From Lutjanus erythropterus (Eukaryota > Chordata > Actinopteri > Lutjaniformes > Lutjanidae): DNA of 64,000 nt. The stretch is taken from the NCBI GenBank assembly GCA_020091685.1, contig CM034608.1:6049751-6113750 (forward strand), given 5' to 3'. A program made the translations under genes and the position numbers. Shown piece after piece: positions 34,601 to 56,527 of this stretch. Under the pieces are notes generated by a model. The model was given only the letters and a program-made list of their open reading frames with translations, was not told the DNA's origin and made no database searches. The number at the start of each line of letters is the position of its first letter. Positions within the stretch are counted from its first letter, which is position 1.

Positions 34601-37600
34601 TTTAGCCAAAAGAGGATAAGAACAATCTGGAATTTGGGTGTTAATATCCTCTAGTCTCTCTCTTTTCCTCTGATCACTCTGTGTTTAAGCAGATTCATAA
34701 AACCCCAGCATATGTGCTGCAGCATGTAGTGAACACTGTCCCTCTTTTGCAATAACGTTGAGAAATATGCACTTAAAAAACATTTAGTAGAGTAAGTTTG
34801 GTCAGGTCCCGTGGTCCAATCATCCACAGATTTTCAAGGGCCGTGAACGTCTTATAAGAGATTTATGGATCAAAAGATAAAAGTTTTTCTCATGCCCCTG
34901 TGCCAGAAAGAATCAACCAGCTTTGTTATATAGAATGCAATCGTGAGTATTTTAGAAATCTCTGGTAATGAATCTGTCGCCAGAATGATAAACTGAGTTT
35001 AGTGAAAGACTACCTAGTTTAAAGGAGAACTCTGTGATATATCTACTGTAATAAATTATAAATGACCACACTTTGTCATCTGAGATCAAGGAAACATGTT
35101 AAGTTAGGCATGTTAAGTCACTGGAAGCGCATTTATACTTTTAACCCCTCATACTAGTTAACGAGCATTAATCTTCATGGATTCTGTTGGTTGAGCTGTT
35201 GAATCAATGACTGGGATTGATGTCTGTGTCTGTGTGTGTGTGACTCTCAGCCCCAAGCCTTCACGGCCTCGCCGGCCTCAAACAGGCTGAGCAAAAGAGA
35301 GAAGAACCGTCTGAAGGGTCTGCGGAGGAAACAGAGGAAGAGAGAGCGATGGCTGCACAGTCAGCTGGAGCAGGAGCAGGTGAGGGACACCACGGACGTA
35401 CACAGAGCACCTAACCCTCACCCTATACCCTATATGTTAAATCTTGCCCTGAACAAATACCATCTATATTATAATAAAAAAACCCTAAAACTAGTACTGA
35501 AAAAAGTAAAAAGCAAACTAAAACTGAATATTTTAAACAACAAAGACTTAAAGCTTGAACAAGCAAACCCATCCTTGAAATTAATAATGAAAAGTACAAA
35601 CCTTGTACTGATTTTGTTCCAGGCTGAGAGTGTGAGCGGTTCACTGTTGGACAGTGAGGAGGAGGACAGAGAGGGCCTCACCTGCGCCGTGTGCCTCGAC
35701 GTCTACTTCAGCCCGTACAGCTGTCAGCCCTGCGGCCACGTCTTCTGCGAGCCGTGTCTCCGCACGCTCGCCAAGAACCGACCGAACAACACGCCCTGCC
35801 CCCTCTGCCGCACCCTCATCTCACACACCAACCTCCACAAAGGTGAGCGTCCGACAGAAATACTGTCCCTCTTCTACCTCATTCTAGTGTTAATTGATTA
35901 TTAAAAACACTAGAGTAACAATTTTGATTGGACTTTGAGGGCTATTTGATTTCATTTCACAGCAGAGTCGTAGTGAGCAGCCATTTTATTTTTTAAAGTT
36001 GCTCAGAGTTCTCTTAATGCTAATCTGAATGCACATTTTTAAACCATAATTCTTGCTTAGCTTTGATTTAGAAGGGCTACAGAGTGGGAATGTTGTGACA
36101 CGTCTGATACAATATTATTTAATGAATTTATAAAAAAAAAAAAAAAAGAAAGTTTATCAGTGCTGAGCAGTATTTGAAGTCGTGAATTCTTGTCTGGGTG
36201 TTTTCTGGCACTGAGCAAGTTTAGAAATGAAAAACATAAAAGCAAACCAAAACTTTTCATGAATTACATATATTTCAAACACACAAATCCTTAGAGAATA
36301 AATGTTCCCCAAAAACTTGTAATTAGAGTGCTTTTTTTTTGTTTTTTTCTTTTTGGTAGGCCATGATTTGTTCCAATTCTTAAGGTGATTATTATAATCA
36401 AAAATGCCAAACACTGGCTGGTTCCAGCCTCTCTAATCTGAAGATTTGCTGTTATTCTCTGTTTTAATCATTGTAAATCAAATATCTTTTGGTTTCTGGA
36501 GAAACGGGCGATTTGAAGATGTCACCTTGGACTCTATGAAATTGTGGTTTGTCACAATTGAAGCTGAAATTTAGATGATTAGTTGTCCTACCTAAGGCCA
36601 AAACCATGCTGAACTCTGAATCACCTGTTTATTTACACCTCCTCTTTGTCCAGACTGTAAGTCTCATACCACCCTGGCCCACATGAAGTGGGTATAGATA
36701 GTGGATGATAAACAAATAATCATCAGGTTAATCATTAGTCACAGCCCTGCCTTTGACCGTTAAACAGCTCTGTAGTTTCTATTAAATCTCGTCTTCAAAC
36801 TTTTCTCTTCATGAAATCTTTTGGAAATCTTTGATATGTGTTTTTATTTATACTGTTTTATTCCTATAAATGAAGAAGTGCATCACAAAGAAGCAAAATC
36901 CTTTTGGAGCTCAAACTGGCAAAACAGCAAGCACAGACCTTGTGTTTTTTTTCTAGTCACTGTGACAAAATGAAAAAATTTAATGAATGAAAAAACGGTA
37001 AATAATAAAACACTGAGCCAGTTCCATGATGCCCGGGGGGCCGCTATGGTCGGTGGAACTTGCTGGAAACCATGATGATTGATCTAATTTGCGGAAAAGT
37101 TGTAAAACAAAATGCAAGGTTGTGCAGAATTCACAGCGATTCATTTATGTTAATTGTTGTTAACGCAACATGGCGGCTTCCTTGAGGGACTGTTGTTTGT
37201 AAAGCACTTTGTGACATTATTATAAAGCGCTGAGGAACGATGCTATGTTCCCGTCAATAAACCGATTCAAACGGTGACTGCAGGTGCTGTTCTCATTCCT
37301 CCTCAGAGCTCAACCAAACAGCCAAGACCTTCTTCCCGAAAGTTTACTACGCCCGCAAGCAGACCTTCCAGAACGCTTCATGTGCAAAATGGCCTCTGCC
37401 CAGCTGTCGCAAACGCTTCCGTACCTTCTGGGGTGAGACACTGTTTGTAATAGTAACTTATTTTTTCTTTTGCCGAAAAAGCATTTTCATTCAAAGTGGA
37501 GTCTCTGGATTGTTGAGAGTAACCAGGACGGCGTCTCTGAGAAGACGTGGCTCGGTTTGCCATTAAATGTAAAGAAAATCTGGAAATGTCTGTGTACGAC

Positions 37601-38706
37601 TGACCTCATTTTCACCCCCTGAACTCTTCTTCACCCTGCACTCATGTTGTGCCATGACCTTGTGTACTAGAAAGCAGACATTTTATTGCTTTTTTTTGTG
37701 CAACTTATCACCAATAATAGACTTTATCTTTACAGCGGCTGACTGTTAAGTCCTGCAAACAGCTTTACAGACACAAAAACAGCAGTCACACAAATCCAGT
37801 AAGATAAACATTATTGCATTATGAACTTACAGTACAAGGTATGGAATATGGTGTCGGTAGAAGAAAAATAACAGCACTTTTTGCTGAAAAAAATATTTCT
37901 TACGTAGGTATTTAGCCTCACAGTCTATGGGAGAATGGGAATACCAATATTAAAATTAGGAAACTGAAATTTTAGTTTTTGAAAATGTCAAATTATTGCT
38001 AAAATGAAAAGTTGGAACCCTGCAGACAATGTGCAGCCTTAACTGGGAAATAGTGTCTGACCAATACTGTTTCTTGGGGGCAGATACCGATATTGGGAGA
38101 TCAATATATTGGCTGATATTAACAGTACACTTTTTAATAATTACTAGAAATTGAAAAAGAAAAGAGTACAAAAACATTTATTAAACTTACATGAAGAAAA
38201 ACCCATCCGGCTCTTCTGGAAAATTAAACTGCAAACTGCGTTTCTGAATTTGATTTATATGGTGGTTTTCAATCATTGTTAAAGAAAGTTAAATGGGGAA
38301 AGTATTTTTTAATGATCAGTTTAATATTGTCAGCTCTTTGATGCCATAATATTCAGCCATCAGGATGTTTCTAAGAACTTGTTTCTGGAATTTTGTGGAG
38401 AATCTGTGTCGCTAAAACACTACAGAATATACGTTCAGTGGCTTTTTGGGGTGAAAATGGATGTGGATAATAAATGGTGTTAAATACAGATTCTCTGTCT
38501 TAACATCAGGAGAGCAGAGACAGGCGGCCATGGGAGGGAGACGCTGGCACTTGGTCCACGGGGGTTTCACACTGGACGCTTTAGACTTCACTGACATGCG
38601 CGGCTGGCTCTTTGACATCGGCCTGGTCATCGTCTACATCCACTCAGTCAACTGGATCCTGGCTTTCCTGCTCTTCTGTTTCCTCATGTACTACTTCTTC
38701 TTTTGA
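31651..38706 (+). CDS. rnf180: E3 ubiquitin-protein ligase RNF180
   Basis: Seven coding exons: 31651-31707, 32118-32213, 33742-34497, 35251-35379, 35623-35842, 37307-37432 and 38510-38706, all joined in frame, give about 526 residues (human about 592). RNF180 attaches ubiquitin to substrates and is anchored in the membrane by its tail. The N-terminal part has a Cys/His set (C4, C7, C31, H35, C61, C64, C79, C81) with the conserved [24 protein letters not shown] block. Residues 52-303 are a Ser-rich linker; 314-336 is very basic ([17 protein letters not shown]). The C3HC4 RING uses C367, C370, C383, H385, C388, C391, C405 and C408. A C-terminal hydrophobic span of about 20-25 residues ends at the stop. 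An in-frame TGA at 31636-31638 supports the start. The first coding exon may instead end at 31722, which adds five residues. Intron 4 (35380-35622) is open in frame. Introns hold repeats, notably at 35955-36400, and a 3'-end-like AATAAA piece near 37180-37275. Confidence 0.93.
35380..35622 (+). other. rnf180: rnf180 intron 4, in-frame and free of stops
   Basis: The intron has good borders (CAG|GTGAGG and TTCCAG|GCT) and is 243 bases, a multiple of three. It has no stop in the exon frame, so retention would add 81 residues rich in Lys, Leu and Asn between the basic region and the RING finger. This is what an exitron or in-frame retained intron looks like. Its AT richness and low complexity favour an ordinary intron that happens to be open. 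Confidence 0.6.
35955..36400 (+). repeat. Dispersed element copy (family D) in rnf180 intron 5
   Basis: It matches 46737-47515 in the same orientation: GTAGTGAGCAGCCATTTTAT, TGCACATTTTTAAACCATAA, AAAGCAAACCAAAAC and CATGATTTGT..CCAATTCTTAAG. The other copy, in rgs7bp intron 2, is longer. Neither has coding capacity. Confidence 0.6.
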
Positions 38707-41300
38707 GACGCCTCGGAGCGCTCCACAGTTCGCGGCGCACTTTTTCTTCTTCAAAGAGAGCGGCTGATGTGCGTTTTTTTTTTTTTTTCTGGTTTCACCG
38801 GTTGAAGGCAAACCTGTTCTTTCAGTGGTTAAGTCTCTCAGAAATAGCAGAGGTGGTTGTGAAGGAGTGAGGAGCAGGAATGTGAACATCTCTAGGTTTG
38901 AAATGGAAAAAAATGTCTGGGCAAGTTTACAATGTTGGCTAACTGAATTCAAGCTATTTTTAAAAATTTAAAGATGATTTGAACAATGCTTCTTTTTGCC
39001 TCTGTTAAGTATCTGTGGTATAAGTGCAATAATATATACAGAAATAATTAGCAAGGCTGAAATACAGAAAAATCTCACTGCCTGGAGCAGAGTGGTGTTT
39101 TCTCCTATTAATTGTGTTATTTTGGATATTTGGAAAACGTTGTCAATGGTGTGCTGTTTGGTAGTAAAACCTTTGGTTTGTGGTAGAACAATTTGGTAAT
39201 AATGGTAGTGTTCATCATACAGGAAAAAAAAACACTGATAACACCTCACATCTGTTCCTAAAGTATGGTGCTGGAGCCGTGAGGCAGTTAGCTTAGCTTA
39301 GCATGAAGACCGGGGGCAGGGGAAAGCAGCTAGAATGGCTTGGTCCAACTTTCAAATATACTTATAAAAATAGGGCTACCAACAAGTCTAAAAGTCACAA
39401 ATTATACACTGTATCTAATGGTTTAAATTTGTACACAAAGAGAAATGTAAAAACAAGTGATGCTTGGCCATCGCCTACAGGTTGCCAGGTTTAGCACCGT
39501 TGTGTTTGTACAGAAAAGTCTGTGCCATATGTAGCAGGTAGCTGGAGACTTGGCACATAAGAACTAAGTAAATGGATGTCCACCATAAGTTGTTTTTACC
39601 TTTTTGTTTGTTTATGGACAGTGGTTCCCACCCTTTTTCCTTAAGAGACGTTTTCTATCATTGAGTAAACTGACAACCCCTGTGACTAAGTGATATTTCA
39701 TATTATATTCAATTCATAACAGTAACAGTACAGACCAACTGATAAGCTGTACTGTTAACTCAAGTAGTGAATGCAGTAACTTCAGTAAGTTTGTGTAAAA
39801 TGAGCACTTTGAACTATGAATTTTGAACAATTTTGTAGCATCAGAGATGAGTTTTCCTGATAATTTTAGACAATTCTATCGTTATTATGTGTTCTTTTCA
39901 GCTTCCAACAATCATACATACATAATAAGCTTCTTTTTTGACCGATTCAGTGTTTTCTTCTCTGTGATGCTTGACCATTTTAACGGTGTACTTTTCTCAT
40001 GCAGGACGACACTTTACAGCAGAGAGTGAAGGCTCTGTGAATACAGCTTGTGTTCAGGTCTTCACGGTGCCCTTATCCTATGAGATTTGTTTCAATTAAT
40101 ATCTAAAATAATGATAATAATAATGTTAAAAAAAACTTTAAAAAATACCCATTTCATTCAGTTCTCTTCACAGAAATAAATGAAGGCCTTGTGACCCCCT
40201 TTGAAGCTTCGGCGACCCCTAATGGGGGCCGGGATCTCCAGGTTGGGAACCAGTGGATTAAACAAATGTGCAGTGTTGTTAAGTGCATTTTTTTAACCTT
40301 TGACACAGAGGATGTTCCCCGTTTTCAGTCTTTATGCTAAGCTAGGTTAACCACATTGTGACTCCAGCTCTTTACTTTAACGCACAGATCATCACATCAT
40401 TAACAGCAGTTTTCATCTCGATCTCTAAATGAAAGCAAGTTCGTTTTCCAAAGTGTTGGAAGTATTTTTTAAATGTAGTGTAAGTAGGGTGTTAGGAAAC
40501 AAAGTGGCACTTTACTGAAGAACTTTGAAGAGTCAGCGGTGAATGCACACACACACAACTTTGAAGATTTAGTGTGAGAGTTTTACTTTGGTCTTTGTGT
40601 TTTGTTGAGTGATGCTCAGTGACATCATGTACATTTAAAATTTAAAGTGAGATGCAGTACAGAGAAAGTTTTGCTTTTATTTACAAAGCAGAGAGAAGCT
40701 CAGGACTCAAATATCTAAGAGTTACAGAAAGAACAAACAGAAAGTCAGACTCACAAAAGGGTGAAATACCCTTTTCAGTATGGTGCCTTTGTTTAGTCTG
40801 TGCCTTCTGTCTATAGCAAGTAATATGAAACTGGAATCAAGCAGCTTTAAGCTTTAGCTCTCTGGCACAGACTGTGTTGTATACACTGTATTCATACTGA
40901 GTCAGAAAGAAACTGAAGTTATACAAAGCTAAAGCTTTTAGAAAACACTACTTGTGTCTCTTTCCTGAAGGAAAAAAAACTTACAAAAGTCTGAAAAAGT
41001 AAATATCAGTGTTCAAATGTGTAAAGATTTAATTGTCTAACTAAAAAGAAATTATAAACACAAAAGTTGTTGTGTCAATGGAGCTATGCATCTATGTTCT
41101 TTGTTTGTTTTTTTGAATATATGGGCTCAGATTTAGCATTTTGATCTGTTTTAATTGTAATATTTTGAAAAAAAACGTGATGTCTTATTTTTTTCTCTGG
41201 TTTAATCTGTCTGAGTTTTATTTGCTGGATAGCTGAGTATTAAAAGTAATAACAGGTTGGGCCACATGAATGAATTAATGGAAATGGTTCTGAATAAAAC
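38707..41300 (+). other. rnf180: rnf180 3' untranslated region and element insertions
   Basis: This stretch follows the rnf180 stop. AATAAA signals lie at 40176-40181 and 41292-41297, and a further one at about 41862; I cannot tell which is used. A nested element pair (39270-40440) lies inside. No separate gene is supported; frames at 38968-39249 and 39823-40029 carry no motif. Confidence 0.4.
39270..40440. mobile_element. Nested MITEs
   Basis: The outer element has GCAGTTAGCTTAGCTTAGCA near 39284 and, inverted, TTATGCTAAGCTAGGTTAACC near 40333. The inner one starts with CAGTGGTTCCCACC (39620) and ends with GGTTGGGAACCAGTG (about 40256), the inverted hAT-type ends. No transposase frame is present in either. 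A matching target duplication was not seen for the inner element. Confidence 0.5.
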
Positions 41301-41874
41301 CATGCATCTTAAAGAAAACTTAATTTAAAAAACTGATGAAGCCTGTTTTTTTCAATCCTCTCTACATTTTTGTGTGCTGGATCATGGTTCTTTTTCTGTC
41401 AAGATTTGTTCAAACAGGTAAAAATGATGTTCTGTGCCAAAGTTGTGGGTAAAGTGATGATTGATTAGTGCCACAAAAGCAACAGTATCATGGATACACG
41501 TAATGTTCTTGTCCCGTTTGCTACCAACAGTCAACCTTTGTGTCTTCTAACCGTGGTGGCGATCCTTCCATAAAGTAATGTATATTTTCTGTAGTAAAAC
41601 ACTGATCAAGTGACTGATTAGCTGATGGTTTTGTTTTTATGGCACATTTACTGTACAGTTCAGTCTCAGTGCTCTCATAAACCCTGGTTTCAACAGCAGC
41701 AGGAGCTGCTGGAGACCAAAGCAGAGCTAAAAGGAGAGTGAATACTGGATGTGTGTCTGTTGGATGTGTTAGTTACTCATTAACACAACAGCCATAGCTA
41801 CTTAATATAGAGGCGTCTGTTGGCATGTTTTTACAGAAGCGTTATGTTGCCATGTCAGAAAAATAAAACGGTCA

Positions 41875-42690
41875 GTAACACATTATAACATGTAAAGTTT
41901 ATTGTTGTATCAAGATGTTTTTCATGTCACAAGATATTTTCACATTATTGCAACATACAAACTAATCATGTAATAACAAAAAATCTTGTCACACTGTAAC
42001 AATGTAAGTAGACATGTTATTACATGAAATGTTTTATGTTATAACAAGATAAGTTATCACATTGTAATGTGAAATGTGTAGTGGTATAACAAGATGGTTT
42101 TCATGATATAACGTATCTTCATTTTATGACAACATACAAACTTATCACGTTATAACAATAAGTTTTTCTAGTTAAAAACAATGCACTATCTTGTTTCACA
42201 TTATAACATAATAACTTACATTGTTAAAATGTGATAACTTATTTTTGTACATCACATTATAACGTGACTTATGTTATAATGTGATAACTTATTTTTGCAG
42301 TTTCACATTATTACATGACATTATTACATTCACTTTTAAAAATGTGATAATTTAGTTTTGTATAGCCTCACGTTATACATTATAACATAACTTATAATGT
42401 TATAATGTGATAACTTGTATTATTATGTCATGGCTTATTTTTGTATAACGGTACTTGAGACATTATAACATCGTAACATATTGTTATAAGATAATAACCT
42501 ATTTTGTTATGTGATAATTTATATTGTTATGTGTTTACTTATATTTGTATAACGTCATGTTATCATGTGAAACGTTAGGATCAATAGTATATTGTTATAA
42601 CAAGTTTCTTGGTGACAGTTTTTTTTTTTCAACAAGTGTATATATCATAATAACGTGAAAATATCTTGTTATAACGTGAAAAACATGTTA
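41875..42690. repeat. AT-rich palindromic tandem array
   Basis: Over about 800 bases the sequence is built of short variants of TTATAACATGATAACTTAT and its reverse complement, for example GTTATAATGTGATAACTTAT and ATAACATGTAAAGT. Units are 40-60 bases, diverged and self-complementary, so the array can fold into many hairpins. It lies between the rnf180 3' end and the rgs7bp promoter. It has no open frame. Confidence 0.7.
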
Positions 42691-42989
42691 GAACGATGAA
42701 CTTTTCATATACCGTGGTACTGATCCGTCTTTTGTTTTTTGCGGCACATAGCAGCAGTACGCTGTCACCTTCTTTTGAGGTATACTGCCCCCTCGTGGCC
42801 AAAAGATTCAATGCATCTTAAAATAAAGATGAAAAAGCTGAAAAAAAAAAAGCTTTGAATCTGAATCTGTTTACTCCTCCAGCAGAACAAAGTAGACTGA
42901 AAATTCACGTGATGTAGACTCGTCTGTAACAGTAGCCCTCTAACGCATCATTTCAGTGTCGGTGATGTGCCATGATAAACAGGACACCC

Positions 42990-43417
42990 TGCTTGTTGTG
43001 TTTGTGCGCCGGTGTTGCTCGTAAACAGTTAATGTTCAGTCAGTCGGTGGGTGACGACTTGTTTTGCTGTTGGCTCTCTCTCTGAATCCTCCTCACACGT
43101 GAGTGCGCGGCGGAAGACGGCGGAGCCTCCCTGTCCTGTCGGCCTTCAGGAGGGGCTGAAGGTGACTCTCCTCTCGGCTGGGATGCACAGGGAGCTGCTG
43201 GGGGTCCGTCCGGCCCGTTACACCGTCCTGCTCCGGGAATAACGACACACTCCTGCCGGGGATCTGAACACCATCCAAACCCTGCGACCGCGCCGCGCGT
43301 GAGCGGGTCGTTTCCTTCTTTTTGTAGAGGACACTCAGCCGTCAGAAAGGAGGGAGCATCTCTTGTCTCTTGTCTCTTGTCTGCGTCCGGCTGGGCTCCG
43401 GTGGTGGCTGTGCATGC
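42990..43417 (+). promoter_or_regulatory. rgs7bp: rgs7bp promoter and 5' leader, CpG-rich
   Basis: GC content and CpG density rise sharply here, with the CACGTG E-box at 43096-43101 and GCGCGGCGGAAGACGGCGG shortly after. It runs directly into the rgs7bp start codon. There is no clear TATA box, typical of a CpG-island promoter. The exact start of transcription cannot be given. Confidence 0.5.
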
Positions 43418-52962
<9,545 letters not shown>

Positions 52963-55015
52963 CAGTCTGAAGGCAGCACACTCCACACACACAGGAAAAG
53001 ACTTTCATTCAATCATATTTTGTCATATATATAAAATAAGAGATTCAAGGATCCTATTCTATTTTATTCTTCATTTAGAATCAGTGTTTTCTTTCCATGT
53101 TATCTGAAATTGTAATCTTGTAATATCTGTTATCTGATCCTATCCCGTCTTTCATCTTTTGTTTTAGTTTTTTCGCTGGTTGATCATTTGGTTCTTCGGT
53201 TCTGCCTCTCACAGAACTTTGGTTTGTTGGGGAAATTTTCAGGTTTTGATCAAGTTTGGTTATTTTAAACATATTTTATTAAGAAATATCTCAAGTATAG
53301 TGTGTACGCAACAGCCAGTGGAAAGAGGAAAACAGTGAAGCTAACAGTCGATAATTGGATAAAGTAAAATGGTGAAAATCTAAAAAATATATAATACTGG
53401 CTGACAGGTGTTAAATTTTCAGGTTTGTGTTTCAGTTTTAAGCTTGTGCAGAACTTTCTGATTCTTTTCTTCTTTTTTTCCGTTCCATATTCTGTCATCT
53501 CCCTCCTCTTTCTGTTTTTGTGCCATTTTATATAATGAAAGAGTCTAAAAATGTACATATTCAGGCTATGCACTGGCATTTTTAGTTTCCAGCTGTCTCA
53601 CTGTGCTTCTGTCACGCCTCCATGTTTGACTGTGTCCACCGTGTGACAAGTTTTAGTCCCGACAACTTGAGGCTCTTGCCAGGTGAGTCTCTGCTCGGCC
53701 GTGTGGTGTGACACCTCGTAGACAAAGCAGCTCATCTGTTATGATGCGTATACTTAGTTGGCCTATGATTATTTATGACGTTTGTTTTTCTACAGAAAAA
53801 AAAAAGTATTTTGAATTTATTCATCAGAACGTGTACAAAAGTAAATGTTATTCCGCATAAAGTGAAAGCTGTTGCAAAGCTTTGCCTTTTAGTCATCTTA
53901 CGCAGACTGAGGGAGGATCATTTCTAATCATTTAGGTCATGAGTGTTCAACGGGGGGTCCGTGACCCCTAAGAGGGTCCTCAGAGTTACTGCAGGGGTCC
54001 ACCACGTTATTGTGTGATTTTTTTTTCTCCCAAAACTTAAAATATGACTGAAAAAAAAAACACATTAAGATGAATTCTATTAACAGCAAATATAAATTGG
54101 CCTGTTCATAAAGAAAACCCAGAACATTTCACGTACACAACACTGACAAAAGCTAGCTAACCTGCTAAATCAGTGCAGCATCTGTTCAATATGGCAAACC
54201 AGTGAGTTTAGATAAATGCCTTTGATTTTAATGATCTCATGATGTTTCCTCTAGCGCCACCCTCAGGACAGATTTTGAACATGAAGTTAAGATATGAGGA
54301 AAAAGTCATATTTTACAACAAAAAGTGCTAACATTTTCAAAACAAAGCTGTAAATTAAGAGATGCTCCTTTTAATTGTCCATCTCTGAACATGTGAGGGT
54401 ATGTTGGACCCAGTCAAATCATAACATGATATTTTGCTCTCGAACATCGTAACATTAAGACTTTTTCTTGTAAAATTGCAGCTCTTGATATTACTATTAC
54501 TAAAACAGCTGAGTCATCAATATGTTCATTCTGTCTGATGATTTAATATTTTGGAGTGTAACGATCATTGCAGCCTCTCTGGAAACCAGCAGGGCTTTTA
54601 GTCTATTTTTTTTTTAAATAAATGTGCAGCATGTCATTATATGGCAGTCTTCCCTATAAAAGAATATTTTTTAGTTACAGATTCAGTTTTCCATCAGTTG
54701 CTCCACAAATAGAAACAGTCAAACTGAAAACGCCACACACTAAAAAAAATTGAAATCTACTCAAAGTTCATCTCCCCATTGAATGTCAGTGCAGTATAAT
54801 CTGTAAATTCGTGTTTGTGATTTTTTTTCTTTAATGTAATCTAAAGTGGTGACGTCTGAAACTGCTCAGTTCTTTGTTTTGGCATGTTTATGACTCAGAG
54901 TCGGCCATGTGTAGTTAGTGTGTCCTGCAATGTAGAGAATCAACAGCTAAACCTACAGTTATGTACAGCTTAGGACATTTTATAATGTGAATAAAGTTTT
55001 ATATACAAATAACAT
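52963..55015 (+). other. rgs7bp: rgs7bp 3' untranslated region (inferred)
   Basis: No separate gene is supported between the rgs7bp stop and the AATAAA at 54990-54995, which is followed by T/G-rich sequence. A long 3' region fits the vertebrate gene. A dispersed piece (GGGGGTCCGTGACCCCTAAG) lies near 53953. Earlier cleavage is possible. Confidence 0.4.
54990..54995 (+). terminator. rgs7bp: Candidate rgs7bp polyadenylation signal
   Basis: Canonical AATAAA about 2 kb after the rgs7bp stop. It is the clearest candidate, but unproven. Confidence 0.4.
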
Positions 55016-55042
55016 GATGGTCATTTGTATCATCTTTATCTT

Positions 55043-55205
55043 AAAGGAATAGATCCACATTTTGTAATACAGTTATTTGTCTGCTCCAGCTGACAGTATC
55101 ATGTCACTGTGTTGTGAGACGGTCTCCACTACGCAGTGAACAAAGCTCATCTAGAACCAGCCAAAGGTTTCGGACCTGAAAAACCTGCAGATACAACCAC
55201 CACCA
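55043..55205 (+). repeat. Dispersed element copy (family E)
   Basis: It includes GTCTGCTCCAGCTGACAGTA, CTCATCTAGAACCAGCCAAA and TTTCGGACCTGAAAAACC, and matches 60628-60735 in the opposite orientation. No coding capacity. Confidence 0.55.
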
Positions 55206-55708
55206 CACACTTCTAGTGGGACATGAATAATGATTGAAAGGGATTATTTTTACATGAGTCTATACATTGTTTTGTAGGATGTATGTTGCATATTATGCAT
55301 TTAAATTACAAAATTAATGCACATTTGGGCATTTCATGTCTCCATATGTTTTGCAATACTGTATATATTTTCTTATCCCCAAAGTGTTTTCAAATCTTGA
55401 AAACTTATCAAAGAATAAGTGTAACAAATGTTGAAAGGCTCCAATCATTTACTGCGCTACAATCTGTATTTTTTCAGTATAAGCAGAAAAATTCTGTATA
55501 TTTCTTTTCTTTCAGTTACAGATTTGGTTTTACACAACAGGCTGAAATCACTTAACACGGACCAGTTGCATTTGTGTTACTTGGACAGTGGAAGATAATT
55601 ACGTTTCTCCTCCTCAGTATCTCAAACTGTCAAGTCTCAAACACAAAACATCTGGTTTGTATTTCAGCCAGAGCTCCTCACTTCCCGTAACGACGAGAGA
55701 CAAGAGGG

Positions 55709-56137
55709 TTGCATAAGAACTTAATGTGCTGCTCTGTTTTTTGCTTGTTTGAAACAACAAGTGAAAGTAAAGGTAAAAATGTCTTGGAACAAGGATTGTG
55801 CAATGTAAGTAAAAAAAACAAAAAAAAACCACACACACCAGTTGTGTGTGAGGTGGGAGGATATATTGCTGCTGGCCACTCAGACACAGACCTCCAGTCA
55901 GATTCAGCTCTGTCTGCAGTGCAGAGTCGACTTGGTGAGAAGTTTCTTAACTGGTCAAACATACAGTCAAACACAGCAGCTAGTGAAGTACAAGATTTGA
56001 TATCTGCTGAAGAGGACGTCAGGCACATTATATGTGGTGAGTCAGATTTTTCTATTTTAACACGTTTTTCTGTAATGTTTTATCAAATGAACTATTGCAG
56101 AAACAATTATTCAGTCAACTTAACATTTTACTTGTAA
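55709..56137 (+). other. Orphan open frame with a canonical splice donor
   Basis: A 142-codon frame whose most protein-like part (about 55850-56036) is acidic and polar, ends at TGTG|GTGAGT at 56036 in phase 1 and then loses composition. There is a weak possible acceptor near 55858. The piece GYIAAGHSDTDLQSDSALSA is not one I recognise. It could be an upstream (perhaps non-coding) exon of c6, a remnant of a retrogene, or chance. Confidence 0.3.
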
Positions 56138-56527
56138 TATGCATGCTGAAACCTAAACCATGACTATTTATTTATTCTCTTTTGTCTTTTTCTTATTAAA
56201 TGCACTTAAATGCATCATGTAAAAAACTGAATTCATTCTATTTATGCAATGTGCTGAAACTAAAACATACCTTGTTTCCCTAAAAGGCTTTTATGTGCAT
56301 CAAACTTATATGTAGTTTATGCAAAACATGCTGTAATTTTGCATATACAACTTTAGAAACAGGGTTAAATCAATCACTTTAGTATGTCGGAGAACAAAAC
56401 ATTGAAAAGGGAAAGTGGCATTCGCTGGAGGCTGCAGTGAAGTGAAGTGCTGCAGCGTTTCAAACTGCCATGAATAGAGTGCAGTAGATTTGAGTTTAGA
56501 GTTTGGGATGACTTTGCAGTCCAGTCA

